Source: Polytrichum commune
Lineage: Eukaryota > Streptophyta > Polytrichopsida > Polytrichales > Polytrichaceae
Length of the DNA stretch: 60,000 nucleotides
Assembly (NCBI GenBank): GCA_950295325.1
Contig: OX485809.1
Span: forward strand, 22,198,001 to 22,258,000
Direction: 5' to 3'
Part shown: positions 41,340 to 53,378 of the stretch, piece by piece
Layout: the number at the start of each line of letters is the position of its first letter
Position numbering within the stretch: the stretch's first letter is position 1
Made by a program: the position numbers and the translations under genes
Notes under the pieces: generated by a model
Databases searched by the model: none
Told to the model about the DNA's origin: nothing
The model's input: only the letters and a program-made list of their open reading frames with translations

Positions 41340-43889
41340 AGAAGTGTTGCGTTTATGCCTTCTTCTATGTTTGAGCATGACTTAGGGCTTGACCTGATGC
41401 TGGAGCAGAATGGAGGGGCCATCATTTGTATTGGGTACTATAGTTTTCGATCGAGCCATATTATAGAAATCGATGGGTCTATTGATTGAGCCGAAATTTC
41501 CTATCCTTTGATTGTGGGCGTGATTCTGAATCATAATCCACTCCATGAAGTTATCAGAAGTGGGAAGAGTTGCTCAAGTCGACACACAATCGGTGAAGCT
41601 GGAACTAGTGGCCCAGCGATCCTTGAAGAGTAGGGTAGGAAAGGAGTGTGGCAAAATTGGACCACATTAGTTTTAGCGGAGGTTAGAAACCTCGACCACT
41701 TCATGGTGTTTGCCATTCTTAGACCTAACATGTAAAGAAAGGGTGGAGAGAGAGAGAGAGGCGAAGGGAAACGTGACAACAGAAAAGAGTGAATGTTTTG
41801 GAAGAGGTCATCCCTCTGATATGATTGAATTACAGAATCGAAATGTAAAGCACTTATGTGCAGGCTTTTTCACTTTATTGCCTCAATGTCTTATCTTGCA
41901 TCAAGCTCCTAGAAATAATTTCAACATACTGCATAGGGATCGGTACTACGTTGAGTAGGTCATACCAGGCGTGTCGTTGTTTCCCTTCAGTTTATTCTAT
42001 TATGGTGACTCATCTTCTTGTTAGAGTCGTCCGAATTTAGAAGGCAATCCGAACGCTTGAGGGCACTTCACAGCCCGTACGTCCGCGGATTGATACTTTC
42101 TTCAGGGAGGAGAGGCGTCCTGCTGTGAAGTGTCTTTTTCAGAAGGATATGTTGGTGTCGTTGGTAAGAATTCCTCCCAATCCAGATTCGTGGAGGATCA
42201 CACAAAGAACCAATAGATCACAAATGATATATGTTTGACTATGTTCATTTATGTTATATTATCACCAGGCTTAATGCAGAAAACCCTCCATCTAGTATGG
42301 TATTGCAATGCATCTCTCATCTGTTAAGTATCCAATTATTATCTAATTGGTTGGTTTGTCATATATTTTTGAAAGACCATTTATGCCAAGTTCATTTTGT
42401 CTTCCCATCCGAAGAAGAAAATCTTGTAGCAGATCAAGATGAGTTTGTCAGCCTATTGTCTCTGGTATAATTTTAATTTCGGGGGTTTGCTGCAAAATTG
42501 AACACACCAGAGCAATTTTCGAAAGCCTATGAGGAGAAAGCACCAATAGCTATACTTCTGTTGAGGAGGGAGTGTACGATTCTGGCAGGTCTTTACAAAC
42601 CTTAATGCCAAGAAATTTTAAACTCTAGGAGGTTGCACAATAATTTATCCTCCCACCTTCCTCTTATTACCCCTGATTATGCTCATACAAGCACGCCCAA
42701 TCAATCTTTGTGACCAAGACTATGTGTCTTGTAGAGACATGTGATAATTGGCTGGAACCTGATGTACAAGAAATTTGTGACCTATCTTTCTGCTTTTCTA
42801 TTACACAGTGGTACTGCAAGTGTGCAATGCTTCACCATGTTGATGTATTTTTACATTTAAATGTAATAGGATGTAGTGGTCCTATCATTTAGATCATGTA
42901 GAAAGACCAAGCTTCTGAGGAAGACGGATTAGTGTAATAAAGTCCCAGTGCAGTGGCCTTTCATTGATTGATATGCAGAGATAATTACAACTAAATTTGC
43001 ATGTTGAATGAAATTGGGTTAGGAGTGCCAAACACAAAATGTTGATGCTGAACATGCTTGAATTGATGAAATTTTTGATGCTCAGGATGCACTGGACGTT
43101 CAGTTGCAAGAGTGGTGCATTCTCTCATGTTGACATGAGAGAATGAAATTTACAGCACAAACATTGTTTCTCAATAATAACATACCTGCAGTTGCCTTTT
43201 CAAGTGCCAGAAGACCAGACAGTTGTGATTGCTTGAACCGGTGTACAATGGAAATTCCACTCAGAACACCTTACTTGAACCTGATGCTATCTTTCTGATT
43301 AATTCTGATTCTGTCCCTTAAGATCACGATCACAACTTGTCTTTCTGATTATTCTTATTCTTTAGGTGGTGCAAGATTGCATGAAGTTTTCCTCAGCTCT
43401 TGAGATCTTCTGTCCTTGGGGTAGCCAAATCTGCTCCTGACTACATCATGCAGTTTCTATCTCAAGAGTAACTGATCCCTTTGATATTTTGCAGATTCAG
43501 CTACTGATTCATAACATGCTGACTGGCCACGGAGAGGATATACAAGGGAGCATACTCCTTGTGGAAAATGTTCAAAGTTTGGATCTGTATGACACTCTAC
43601 GGAGGCATTTGCTACATACTCTAGTGCAATTCCACTTCCACTGCTTGCATCACTGCCTGTGTCTGATGTTTCCTCTGCCATGGTCTTGTAAAATTCCTTT
43701 TTGAGATAGTTGAGCTTACTTCATAAGCACATAATTTGTCCACAGCTCATGAGGACACCTTATCTGGAGAATGTAAGTTATGACCGAGTCCTTCACAGAA
43801 AGACAAGATTGCACTAAAATTACGGGTCAATTTATACCTCTCCTCGTTATCCGGGTCGATGGCGTGGTGTTAGAGGCATTCAATTTTCA
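41340..43889. other. Intergenic region, one unassigned small open frame
   Basis: The first few hundred bases should include the EMC3 3' UTR. A GA run lies at about 41744-41761. At 42062-42136 a short foldback (GCACTTCACAGC with GCTGTGAAGTGT) resembles a MITE remnant. A 74-codon minus-strand frame (43681-43457, starting MAEETSDTGSDASSG) has an even amino-acid mix but no recognised family. Confidence 0.4.
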
Positions 43890-43985
43890 ATGATGTCAAC
43901 ATGCAACTGGTTGGACTCGGAAACACTAGGATGTTGACTGATTATGCCCTATAATCTCCCTGGCCATTGGTGACAAGAATTTGGA
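43890..43985 (-). repeat. Family E fragment upstream of U2
   Basis: GGACTCGGAAACACTAGGAT followed by GATTATGCCC and ATCTCCCTGG matches the start of family E. Confidence 0.6.
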
Positions 43986-44072
43986 GAGACATCCAGACCC
44001 GGAGTAGGGAAGGAAAGCGAGGGAAGAAAGGAGAAGAGCACTAGGAGGTGGGGAGGAGCAACACGATGCAAT

Positions 44073-44116
44073 GTCCCATACGGTCTGTAATGGGTAAGGG
44101 CTCCGGAGAGATACAA
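44073..44116 (+). promoter_or_regulatory. Candidate plant snRNA promoter (USE and TATA-like)
   Basis: GTCCCATACGG (44073-44083) matches 8 of 11 positions of the plant upstream sequence element RTCCCACATCG. A TATA-like ATACAA lies at 44111-44116, about 33 bp before the U2 start. The centre-to-centre distance of about 35 bp fits pol II-type plant snRNA promoters. Both motifs are weak. Confidence 0.5.
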
Positions 44117-44143
44117 GACAGGGAGGGATAGCAGTTGAGAGGC

Positions 44144-44338
44144 ATACCTTTCTCGGCCTTTTGGCTAAGATCAAGTGTAGTATCTGTTCTTATCAGTTTA
44201 ATATCTGATACGAGGCTCATCGAGCCTCATGATATTAATCTAATTTTTCTCGGGTGTGGGTCCGTCCGGTAGCTTGCTACCATGACCCACGCGAGTCGCC
44301 TTGGTATTGCACTGCTTCCTCGGCAGGCTCAACCCTCC
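44144..44338 (+). ncRNA. U2 spliceosomal RNA
   Basis: The 5' part is the near-invariant U2 sequence: ATACCTTTCTCGGCC, the branch-site pairing region GTGTAGTATCTG, then TTATCAGTTTAATATCTGAT. Stem IIb (CGAGGCTC/GAGCCTC), an Sm-type TAATTTTTC site and paired 3' stems (GGTAGCTTGCTACC, GTGGGTC/GACCCAC) follow. The length of about 195 nt is normal for plants. U2 binds the intron branch site. Intact motifs and a plausible promoter suggest a functional copy; plants carry many U2 copies and some are pseudogenes, so expression is not proven. Confidence 0.93.
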
Positions 44339-47300
44339 CCCTACAGGGGACCCAAAACAATCACAAATAGCAATCTGACTGAAATACTTCCAAGTGAGGG
44401 TCTTGAACCGCGGATACTTTGGAATGAGTGTTGAGTTAATCATTGAGAAAGCTTGAAGGAGAGAATTCCTGTAAACATAAAATGTTGCATCGTATGGAAG
44501 GACAACTCCGAATGTGACATGCAACACATAATTAAGGAGTGTATTGTGGCGATTTGCCGCCCTTTGTGTTTTGAATCAAGCAGTTATGATGATTCAACCA
44601 CCTATTTGAATCATCCACCTATTTGCGTTTCAGGTGTTTGTTACTAGAGTTTCCCTCCACCTGGGTTGACATGTAAACACACAATACGTGTCACCACAGT
44701 GACTGCTGCGACGAATGTGTGATAAGCTCCAGGAAGTCTATGCAATATGTAGAGAGTATGATGAAGGGTATGATGAGTAACAATATGGGTGCTGAAGGTA
44801 CTTGATCGAATGCGATAATCTGGTGACCAAGAAGTCAATTATCCAGCATTATTATCTGTTCAGGATGACCCTAGTAACACCTCGAATGCGATTTTGTTGT
44901 TGTATGAGTTGCTCTGCAGGGTGGTACAAGCTGCACAGCAATCGGTTGGAGTTTGAGGGACCAAGGTTGTATGTGCATGGTAGAGTTGCAAGCAACAAAG
45001 CTTCACAAATCCTTTTGCCTGTCAATCTCTCAAGTACCAATGCTTGAATACTTGGTCTATAAGTATACATACGATGAACCTGGCTGATTATCAAACCTCC
45101 CAAAAACTTATTTTTGGCAAGAGGATATTTCTACAGGAAATCATGAAAACGTAATATGCATAAAGAGATGCACTCAAAAGCACTTGAACTGCACATGCAC
45201 AATGTCTTGACTTTTGTGGTCACACATTTGACAACTGAATATAAACCTTAAGGGTCTTCAGAAAGAACCAATGTACCTCTTCGAATTCGTTGATGCGGCT
45301 ACGTGGTCTGTTTGACGATATGTTAAGGTGGTTCTATTTGTTGGACATGAGATAGGGAAATGTTTCAAACAAGAGACATGGTGGTGGTTATTTCAATTTT
45401 CAATTTTGATATTTTAATGCAATAAAGCTAGTTCTGGATGATTTTGTTGTATTTTCTTTGATTGAAATTGAAATTGATTTTAAAGCCTGGGAAGCCAAAA
45501 GGCTTATGAGACTAGAAGTAGTACATCAAGAGAGTGATAAAAGGGGCTAAATTCCCTAGAGGAACAGAGTGCAATGACGTATGTGAGACAAAGTGAATTT
45601 GTTGATTTAAGTTTGAATGCCTATCTAAATAAGCATTATAAAGTCAATAACAAAAATGTGCAAGAATGATCAAATGTACCAAATGTAGAAATGAACTTTA
45701 ATTAACTTGAGACATGATGGGGGGAAGTTCTTACTTATCTGCTGATTGAAATGGAGACGATTTCTAGAGAACCGTGGATTTTGGCATCAACGCTAGATTC
45801 TGCTCTTTATTCGCTTTTTGACCCATGAGATGGATTTAAAACATACGGACACAGTAGAAGTGGAGGCAAAACAAACCTATCCTATTGATCGTATGTACAT
45901 TAAATCATGTAATTATGGGGAGATTTTCATACGAGTTTCCACAAATCCCAGATGGAGTGCACTTCACCTTGAAGGCCCAAAATTCAACATTCATGTTCAC
46001 TTCCCCTTAGTAAATAAGCGATTGATTGGGATTTCATTCCCGAGTTGAAATCAAAAGCATGTAAATGAATGTCAATAAAGCATGTAATGAACTTGGAAAT
46101 AAAAGATGTTGCAAAATCCTCATTAGCATTGAGGTTATGATGTATGTGACTTACAATTTGAAAGGGTCTTTTGTCATTCTACATTGAAAAACTTATATTT
46201 GTGTGCTATTTTTAGTTTTGAATTGTATGATATTTTAGTTAATGCCTTCTACTTCCACAAGTATTCATACATATTTGAACTTATTAAGTATGATTGAATG
46301 TAATAAATCATAATTAATTCAAGTAAGCGCAATTGAGATATAATTAGGTTTAAATTAAAGATACGGACCAATTAGGTATCTAGATTCAACCCGGGTGTCA
46401 ATTAGGTTACATGTACATGTATAAAATACTCAACTTGGTTGGTATCACATCCTTTGATTTCATCATTCGGACCTACTTTAAAGTGAAGTCACCTAATGCC
46501 TAAAATCACTGCCTACATCAACCATCTGCATCCCCTTTGATTAACCTTCATGAAGAAGTGCAACTTGTTCCTCTTGCACCTCTAAGCAAGAAGTGGCCTT
46601 GTTCTTAACTCAATAACCCTTTCCAAAACCCTAATATTGCCTCTTCCAAACATACATGGATGAGATAAGGATACATCCTAGTTTCTTTCAACATTAAATA
46701 CTTATCCCATAAAGTCTAGTGACACTACCATACAAGTATAAATGTTGTATATCTTCTAGAGGTCCTTCATACATGTACACAACTATGAGTTATAATTTGT
46801 GTAGCACAAGTATACGTAGTATTGCAAAGTTCAAATTAATACCCTTATTGTGCACTCACATATACTCATACATGTTATGAAAGGTGCACCCCATGCCTAG
46901 ATATGAAAGCTCTTGCCTAATATATAGAATAAAATGATATTGAAAACAAAAATTCCAAAAAAAAAATACTCATACCTTACTAAGTATCAAAAAATGTGAA
47001 ACCCTCCTAATAATTACCCGAATGGTATCAACAAAAGGCGGTACCAATCCAACATTGGTACAAACTCACTTGTTATTTGGTCAAACCTCTCCCTTGTTAT
47101 AGCGGCCTTATTTTGTATGTCCTGACCAATCTGGGTCATGTGTTGTAATGCCACTTGTTCAATAGCATGTCAAGGGGCCTTTAGCTTTTGCCAAGTCATT
47201 GGACCCTTGGCTATTGTCATCCCACCACCTTCTCATCTAGGAATGTTGGGACTCGTGCCGCGTACCACATCACAATATGGGCCAAGCATGAGAAAAATCC

Positions 47301-47369
47301 AAAAAATTCTTATGGTAGATATTATCAACTCTGGAGGTGATGTAAAATTGTAGAATCTAAGATTCACAA
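44339..47369. other. Gene-free stretch
   Basis: No supported gene. Mostly AT-rich, with an A10 tract near 46958. Short open frames lack signatures. Confidence 0.45.
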
Positions 47370-47770
47370 TAGAATTATCTATAAAGTCCTTTGAAGTGGG
47401 ACAAAACCGTAGGTGTGATTCTTCTTTGAGAAAGCTTCCCACTGAGAGCTGTTAGCTCACCATGTATCGGAACCTATTTTGAAAGTTGGGTGAAATTTTG
47501 AGACCTTCTCTTTCCACCTTTCAAATTTTAAGAGAATTTTAGGATAAAAAATAATGTATGCACATGACCATGTTGTCCTAAATCAAGGCTACCTTGGCCC
47601 ATCTATCCTAATAGGACAAGTTAAGAATTTGATTTTTAATAGCCTGACACCACACTTTGTGTATGGTAATCCAAACATCAAGAAAACTTGGATGACTGTT
47701 AATTCTTGTGAACTCAGGGTTTGGGACTGAACCCATGGTTTCATCTGCTTTACTTTACAAATAACTCTGA
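47370..47770 (+). repeat. Dispersed family D, copy 4
   Basis: The most complete copy: TTCTTCTTTGAGAAAGC-like start, CTCTTTCCACCTTTC, CAAGGCTACCTTGGCCCA, then TTTGGGACTGAACCCATGG. It lies about 1 kb beyond the stop codon of the pyruvate kinase gene. Confidence 0.7.
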
Positions 47771-48718
47771 TGTACCTTTTGATTTCTACAATCTTTGTTG
47801 TGAGCTCTCTTACCCAGAAAAAAATGTCATACTTTATTGCAATTGGACACAGGGACATGGACCAAAAATAAACATAAATAAACTCGTACTGAACTGTTAG
47901 TAAATAGTCTTTAAAACATAAAGAGGTTTATTCTAATGTTGAAGAAGTTAAGATACAGCATCAAATCTGATTGCTGCATCCAATTCATGTGAAACAACAA
48001 ATGCGCAACTCTCCAGATATTAGAAAGGATACGATGAGAACATTTGTGCACCTCCTGTGATCGACTCATTTTCAACCAGCTATAGCTAGAGAGTCTACAG
48101 CTTGTACTTCAATGTGTGCACGGAATAGCATTTGCAGTTACGTCGAGGTGCAAGTTTTCCCCGAGGATGCAACTTTGTACAAGCAAAACTGAAATAGATG
48201 CTATGCACTTTATTGAACACAACATAGCTTTTAGGTAAATAGTTACATTCTCTGTAAAATATTAATAGCACTGCAACATTCTGAATGAAAATCCACAGTA
48301 ATTGAAATAGACAGTACATTTGAGCCTCTTATGAAAATAGAGGAATCATAATTCCTCATTAACTAGAAATATGCACACAAGTGACTGTTGGAGAAATGTG
48401 TGCATCTTGCATCGATTCATAATAAGTCACAATATTACACCAATCTAACATCAAACAAGAAAGTCCTAGTGACGTGGTCGAGAACTACTTCCTATATAGT
48501 ACACCTTGATGATTGGCAACTCGGAAATCTCCAGATTGTTGCAATGCATACGAGAGGCATTTGTAAAAGGGAGATGTGGGTGATACAGTTCTCATGCAAC
48601 CACTAGTAAGTTTCTCTCTAATACTACTGTGATAGCATTCGAACCTCAATAGTTGCCAGTAAACATGTGATATGTCTAAAACGTTCAAAAACATATGGAT
48701 TGCAAAGATTTATATGGG
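47771..48718 (-). other. Downstream region of the pyruvate kinase gene
   Basis: Should hold the 3' UTR just below 48719 on the minus strand. No other gene is supported. Confidence 0.45.
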
Positions 48719-51700
48719 TCAAGGGATTCTACGAACTTGAATTACTTGCACCATGTCTGTATTAGAGATGTCAGACACTGCCACCACCAAGTCACCACGC
48801 TTCATCATACCCCTAGATTTAAGAAGAGCAAATGTGCGTCGCAGATTACTCTCCATGTCATCTGAGAAATCAAGACGGAAGGGAATCAAACCCCACAGGA
48901 GGTTCAACCTCTGGCGCATCGATTTATCCTCTGTGAAGGCAAAGATGGGGCAATCTGGCCGACATCTTGACAGGAGTGTTGCCATATACCCTTGCCTTGT
49001 ATATACAAAAATAGCATCCACTTCTAGCTTGTTGGCTGCAGTCACCACCAACCTAATGATTAGAACTAGAATGTATTGGTATATGATATCTCAAGAAATA
49101 ATGCAGATGTAGATTCTCAAATATATTTTTATCAAAGAAACAAAATGGGATGAAAGAATGTTGAATCAGCACCTACACTTGGTCAGTGGTTAGGGAAGAG
49201 AGTTTACCCATCTGAGCAGCATTAATAGAAATTTGTTCAGAGATGCGCTCATGCAAGGCTGTAGAGAGTTCTGGCAACCTCATTGATTGATGGTTTTTCT
49301 CCTCCCGAGACCATCGCTCAATACGCAAGCTCACAGTGCGCAAAACACCAAGTGCCTTTTCAGGAAACAACCCCATGGCTGATTCTCCTGACAACATCAA
49401 AGCATCAGCTCTTTGTCGCACTGCTTGGGTCACATCTGCAACCTGCAGACCGCAAAGTATACCTGTCATTAACCAAATGGGTGCCGGTTTTCTTCTTTGT
49501 CCCAACTCGATTCTACCCATAATTCTCCAAAATACACTCTTGTCATATAATCCTTTCTAGATGAAAATCAGAAGGACTTCCAATATATGTGGGATACCAT
49601 CAACTTATTATCAACAAAACAAAATGGGATGAAAGAAGATGAATCATCTACAAAAGATTGGTTGCAGATTTCAGAAGTCTTACTCATCACTACAATAGCT
49701 TCATGACTAACTGGACAGATCAGTATGTTCTTGTTCAACAAAGAGCTCACTGGTAATTCTGTATTGCAAGATGTGTCATTCATTATCCTTTCAAAAGAAC
49801 AAATTCTGAGGCCAATTTCACCAATTTTGTACCAGGCTTCATTAACCACTAAAAGTTAAACCTGGGGTATTGAAGTCCTTGTAGAATATATTTCATTCAC
49901 ATGCTGAAAGTAAAAATGGTGCAACTCACCTCTGCACGAGTCGGGGTAGGAAACTCTATCATGGACTCTAAGAGCTGGGATGCCACAATGACAGGTTTGT
50001 TCAGCTGCCGGCAAAGCTTTACTATCTGCTGCTGTACTGAGGGAACTTGCTCCATGGGTATCTGTGCACCAAGGTCACCACGCGCAATCATGATTCCATC
50101 ACTAACTTTTATAATGTCTTCAAGGTTCTTCAGCGAGTCACTACTTTCAATCTTGGCAAATACACCAACCAGCCTGTGCCCACCAATGAAAGAGAATAAG
50201 TTTGTCTTCTTGTAAATCACACAATGCCTGCCACATGATGCAAATAAAGGTTCCTACTATTCTAGACAGACTATCCTATCAAAGCATAGACAAGATCTGC
50301 TCTGAAAAGTGTGGAAAACAAGAAAGCATGATAAACAAATTCCAAGCGACACTCGCAAGTTTAGTCAGTACATTGAAACCTTACCTGTTAGGCGATCGTG
50401 CCATAATATAGCTCTTTAGATGCTTGATGACATCGGCAGTTTTCACAAAGGATACAGAAATGAAGTCTACCCCTTCTGCAAGTCCAAAGTCTATGTCGAT
50501 CCAGTCCTGTATTACATACATCAAGGTGGACAAATTAGTCCTTTGATGTCTGTTAAGTGCCGACTGATGTCAGTAGAGCCTAGGAGTTGGTAAGCCATTA
50601 TTACACAATCTGCTTTGGAATGCCAAAGTTTACACATTCTTATGAGATGGTATATTGAGAAATCTTAATAATAATCAGCTTAATATGTGGTTCAAGCTTT
50701 GATTGGTATGCATGAAGACCATTCAGAAAAACAGCCTAACATGGAGACACTTGATGCTCAGGGAAATCCGTAACACCAGGGTAGGAACACAATAATTAAT
50801 GGTCATAATCTAAGTTGGAGGTAACTGAACATCTCGACTGCCCATCAAATCTACAGAGGACTCATTCTTGGTTGGAGTCTATGACACACCGATGAAGATC
50901 TTGGTGAAAGGAAATTGACTGGAGTTCATCATGAAATGAGGAGTGACAAACGACGTCCTATTTCTAAGTGTAGAGGAGGATCAGGTTCATACCTTTGATG
51001 AAATCGTAGGGAGCATTGCGTTACGTTCTCGAACAAGATGCCCATCCCTCCAGAATGTGAGATTAGCCCGGGGAAGCATAAGACCCGGATCAATGCAAGT
51101 ACAGTGAACATCTGGGCCAAACTTCTTCACAACTTCAAACCGCACCATGCCTCCATCCACGTATAATTCATCCCCAACCATCACATCTGTGTGATGAAGC
51201 CAAAAATTTATAACAGTTATACACTGAATGGGTACAGCCTTCTACACATTTTATTGCTTCCTAGTCGTTGTACCTAGTACCCATTCAAACTACACTAAAT
51301 TTGATGTTTAGTGTCTTATGGTACTTTATGTCACTATGGTAACTTTTTGGATGACACCTCTTATGAATAAGATTACAGATACTGTCATGGATGATGGATG
51401 AGTTCATCCATTGGCCAAAACTCTACCTTCTCTTGTTACCAACTTGTGATGAAATATTGTCATGGATGATTGAAATTTGGATGAAAAAACAATTGGTAAG
51501 TGACAGTAAATGCAACACTGTAAATCTATAATCCCCCAAACAAATTTAGAAGGAATGACAAATAATGTTGGGTTAACATTTAATGTTGGTGACACTATAC
51601 CGTGGTTTACAATTAGTATTGAACAAGACAATAGAATTGGTGACACTAAATATCAGATTTAGTGTAGTACCCATGCAAAACTTGTATCCCACAACATCAA

Positions 51701-53378
51701 ATTGATGGGTCAATCATTTCACTACTCTTCCTCTGTTCAATTCCTGAAGCAATGGACAAAATCATCTTGCTTCAGTACAGAATCATCATATATTGGCTAA
51801 GAAAGACATGCTGAGAATATCAGAGAACAAGGATAGAGATGGTGCACACCTTCAGCAAAGCCCTCATAGTTGACAACCAGTGTCCGCTCAGGCAAACTGC
51901 CGTTGATAGCCCTAACGCTGAATACCCAGTCTTCTCCAATCTGGCAACGACACAGGTTCCAGTCAATCATTTCCGATTACGCTGTTGCAGGTCATCTCAC
52001 TTCACAGAATGATGCAGCATGATTTCATTCATCGGCTCAAATTATGATGAAACCTAAAAGACTATTTGATTTTCAAGTGCCAGGATTAGGTCAAAGAGTA
52101 TGGACCGTCTACAAGCTCTAGGAGGTTCTCTGACGGGGATGGGAATCACAAAATGCATATCATTCCTATAGGAAGTGCAGAATTTAGGTCTATTTGGACG
52201 AGATCTTGCCATGAATCCTTTAGAATTGCTTGAGTGGTGATGATGCTTTCCCCACTCAAAAGCACAAGTACGTATGTGTTCTTTACCCCAGCTGTATGAA
52301 CAGCTGCCCCGCCGATTCTATGACTGACATGTATATCCGAAATTCATATCATTCAATGCTATGTTTTCTAAAGGAAGTGCAGAATTTAGGTCAAGTTCGA
52401 CGACAAATTGCCCTCAGTCCTTTGGAACTGCTTGAATGATGATTCAAAGAATGAGTATATATGTGCTTATTTACCTCAGCTTTAGCAACAGCTGCCCCAC
52501 CGAGGTTACCATATGAATCTCACTACCCTGATATCCATCATGATTGAAACACAAAACCTAAAGGATGTGCAGAATTTAGGTCTATTTTGACCAGATCTTA
52601 CTATCGATCCTGTCGAACTGCTTGAATGATTGTTTCAAAAGAATGAGTATGTATGTGATTATTTTACCTCAGCTTTAGCAGCAGCTGCCCCACCGAGGTC
52701 GCCCATGTGAATCTCACTTCCCTGAGTATCCATCATGATTGCAACACAAAATCCTTTCTCAGAATTCAACCTGCGAACATGATGAATGACTTGCCGGTGC
52801 CATTCTTGAGTGCCATGGCACATGTTGAGGCGGGCCACATTCATACCACCCATAGCCAGAGACTCCAGTTGCTCAAAAGAGCATGTCGCAGGCCCAATTG
52901 TGCAAATGAGTTTCGTCCTCCTCGTGCTTCGAAACCCATTCTCCTTGAGCTCATGCTCCGAGACTGAGTCCACTTCAATGGCCAATCCAGGCCCCACTCT
53001 TTCATTGAAACTGTTTTGGCGCCTCAACGTCTTCTGCCTTGCCAGCACGGGTTTAGGAGCCTCTACATCACCTCCTGGAACCCCCAAGCTCCCATTGGAA
53101 AGGCCGCCATCTTGAGCTTGAGGGTTCTCATCTGAAGAAACTGTGTCTGTATCAGGTATTTGGGCGCCAGCTCCAATCCTCCCATTCCCTCCAGTTTTTG
53201 GTGACCTTTTCTCATCAAGGTTAGCACTCACAGTGAGTGTAGAAGAACAAGAAGATGGCCATCCAAAAGAAACATAACCCTTCCTGGTCAATCCGTTTTC
53301 TCGTAATCCATGGCAGAAAACCTCCTTACGAATTTGTGATTGCGGTGTGACCGAAAGAGACCGCATAGCCCCCGCCAT
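48719..53378 (-). CDS. Plastidial pyruvate kinase, alpha (PKP1-like) subunit
   Basis: Rebuilt as seven exons: 53378-52668, 51940-51850, 51186-50993, 50506-50385, 50173-49930, 49442-49208 and 49035-48719 (1,914 nt, 637 residues). All introns are GT..AG and the frame is intact. It converts PEP and ADP to pyruvate and ATP in plastids, feeding fatty-acid synthesis. Residues 1 to about 150 are a Ser-rich transit peptide and linker ending with [14 protein letters not shown]. The catalytic core starts [13 protein letters not shown] (155). K380, E382 and D406 (AKIE, ARGDLG) have the same spacing as rabbit K270, E272 and D296. Alpha-type changes are NMCHG for NFSHG, DTQG for DTKG and ASQLLES for ATQMLES. 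Arabidopsis PKP1 has DTEG and shares NMCHG. Plant enzymes pair alpha with beta subunits; none is in this window. Intron 2 holds a family H MITE; intron 1 holds ghost copies of exon 1. Confidence 0.93.
51290..51666 (+). mobile_element. MITE family H, 377 bp, inside intron 2 of the pyruvate kinase gene
   Basis: Ends CTACACTAAATTTGATGTTT and the complement of TACACTAAATCTGATATTTA. A near-perfect 13-bp repeat flanks it: GTACCCATTCAAA (51277-51289) and GTACCCATGCAAA (51667-51679). It has the same length as the inverted copy at 14035-14411. The long flanking repeat exceeds usual TSD sizes, but part may be an 8-10 bp Mutator-type duplication. Confidence 0.85.
52130..52660 (-). repeat. Tandem ghost copies of the exon 1 end within intron 1
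   Basis: The real exon 1 end has GCTGCCCCACCGAGG at 52684-52698. Diverged copies lie at 52491 (GCTGCCCCACCGAGG) and 52303 (GCTGCCCCGCCGATT), so the period is about 190 bp. Each is flanked by a shared intronic block (GTGCAGAATTTAGGTC) at about 52155, 52377 and 52568. The 52491 copy still has a splice donor (GAG/GTAAAT on the minus strand) but has lost a base in the GGATACTCAGGG region, breaking its frame. Confidence 0.9.

Noticed and set aside
40662-41378. 238-codon minus-strand frame
   Set aside because: Antisense shadow of EMC3, rich in His/Leu/Arg as expected from the complement of a conserved coding exon.
49035-49051. Acceptor at CATTAG (about 49053) for the last pyruvate kinase exon
   Set aside because: It would place a stop right after the junction. 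The next CTGCAG (ending 49036) restores the family sequence [16 protein letters not shown].
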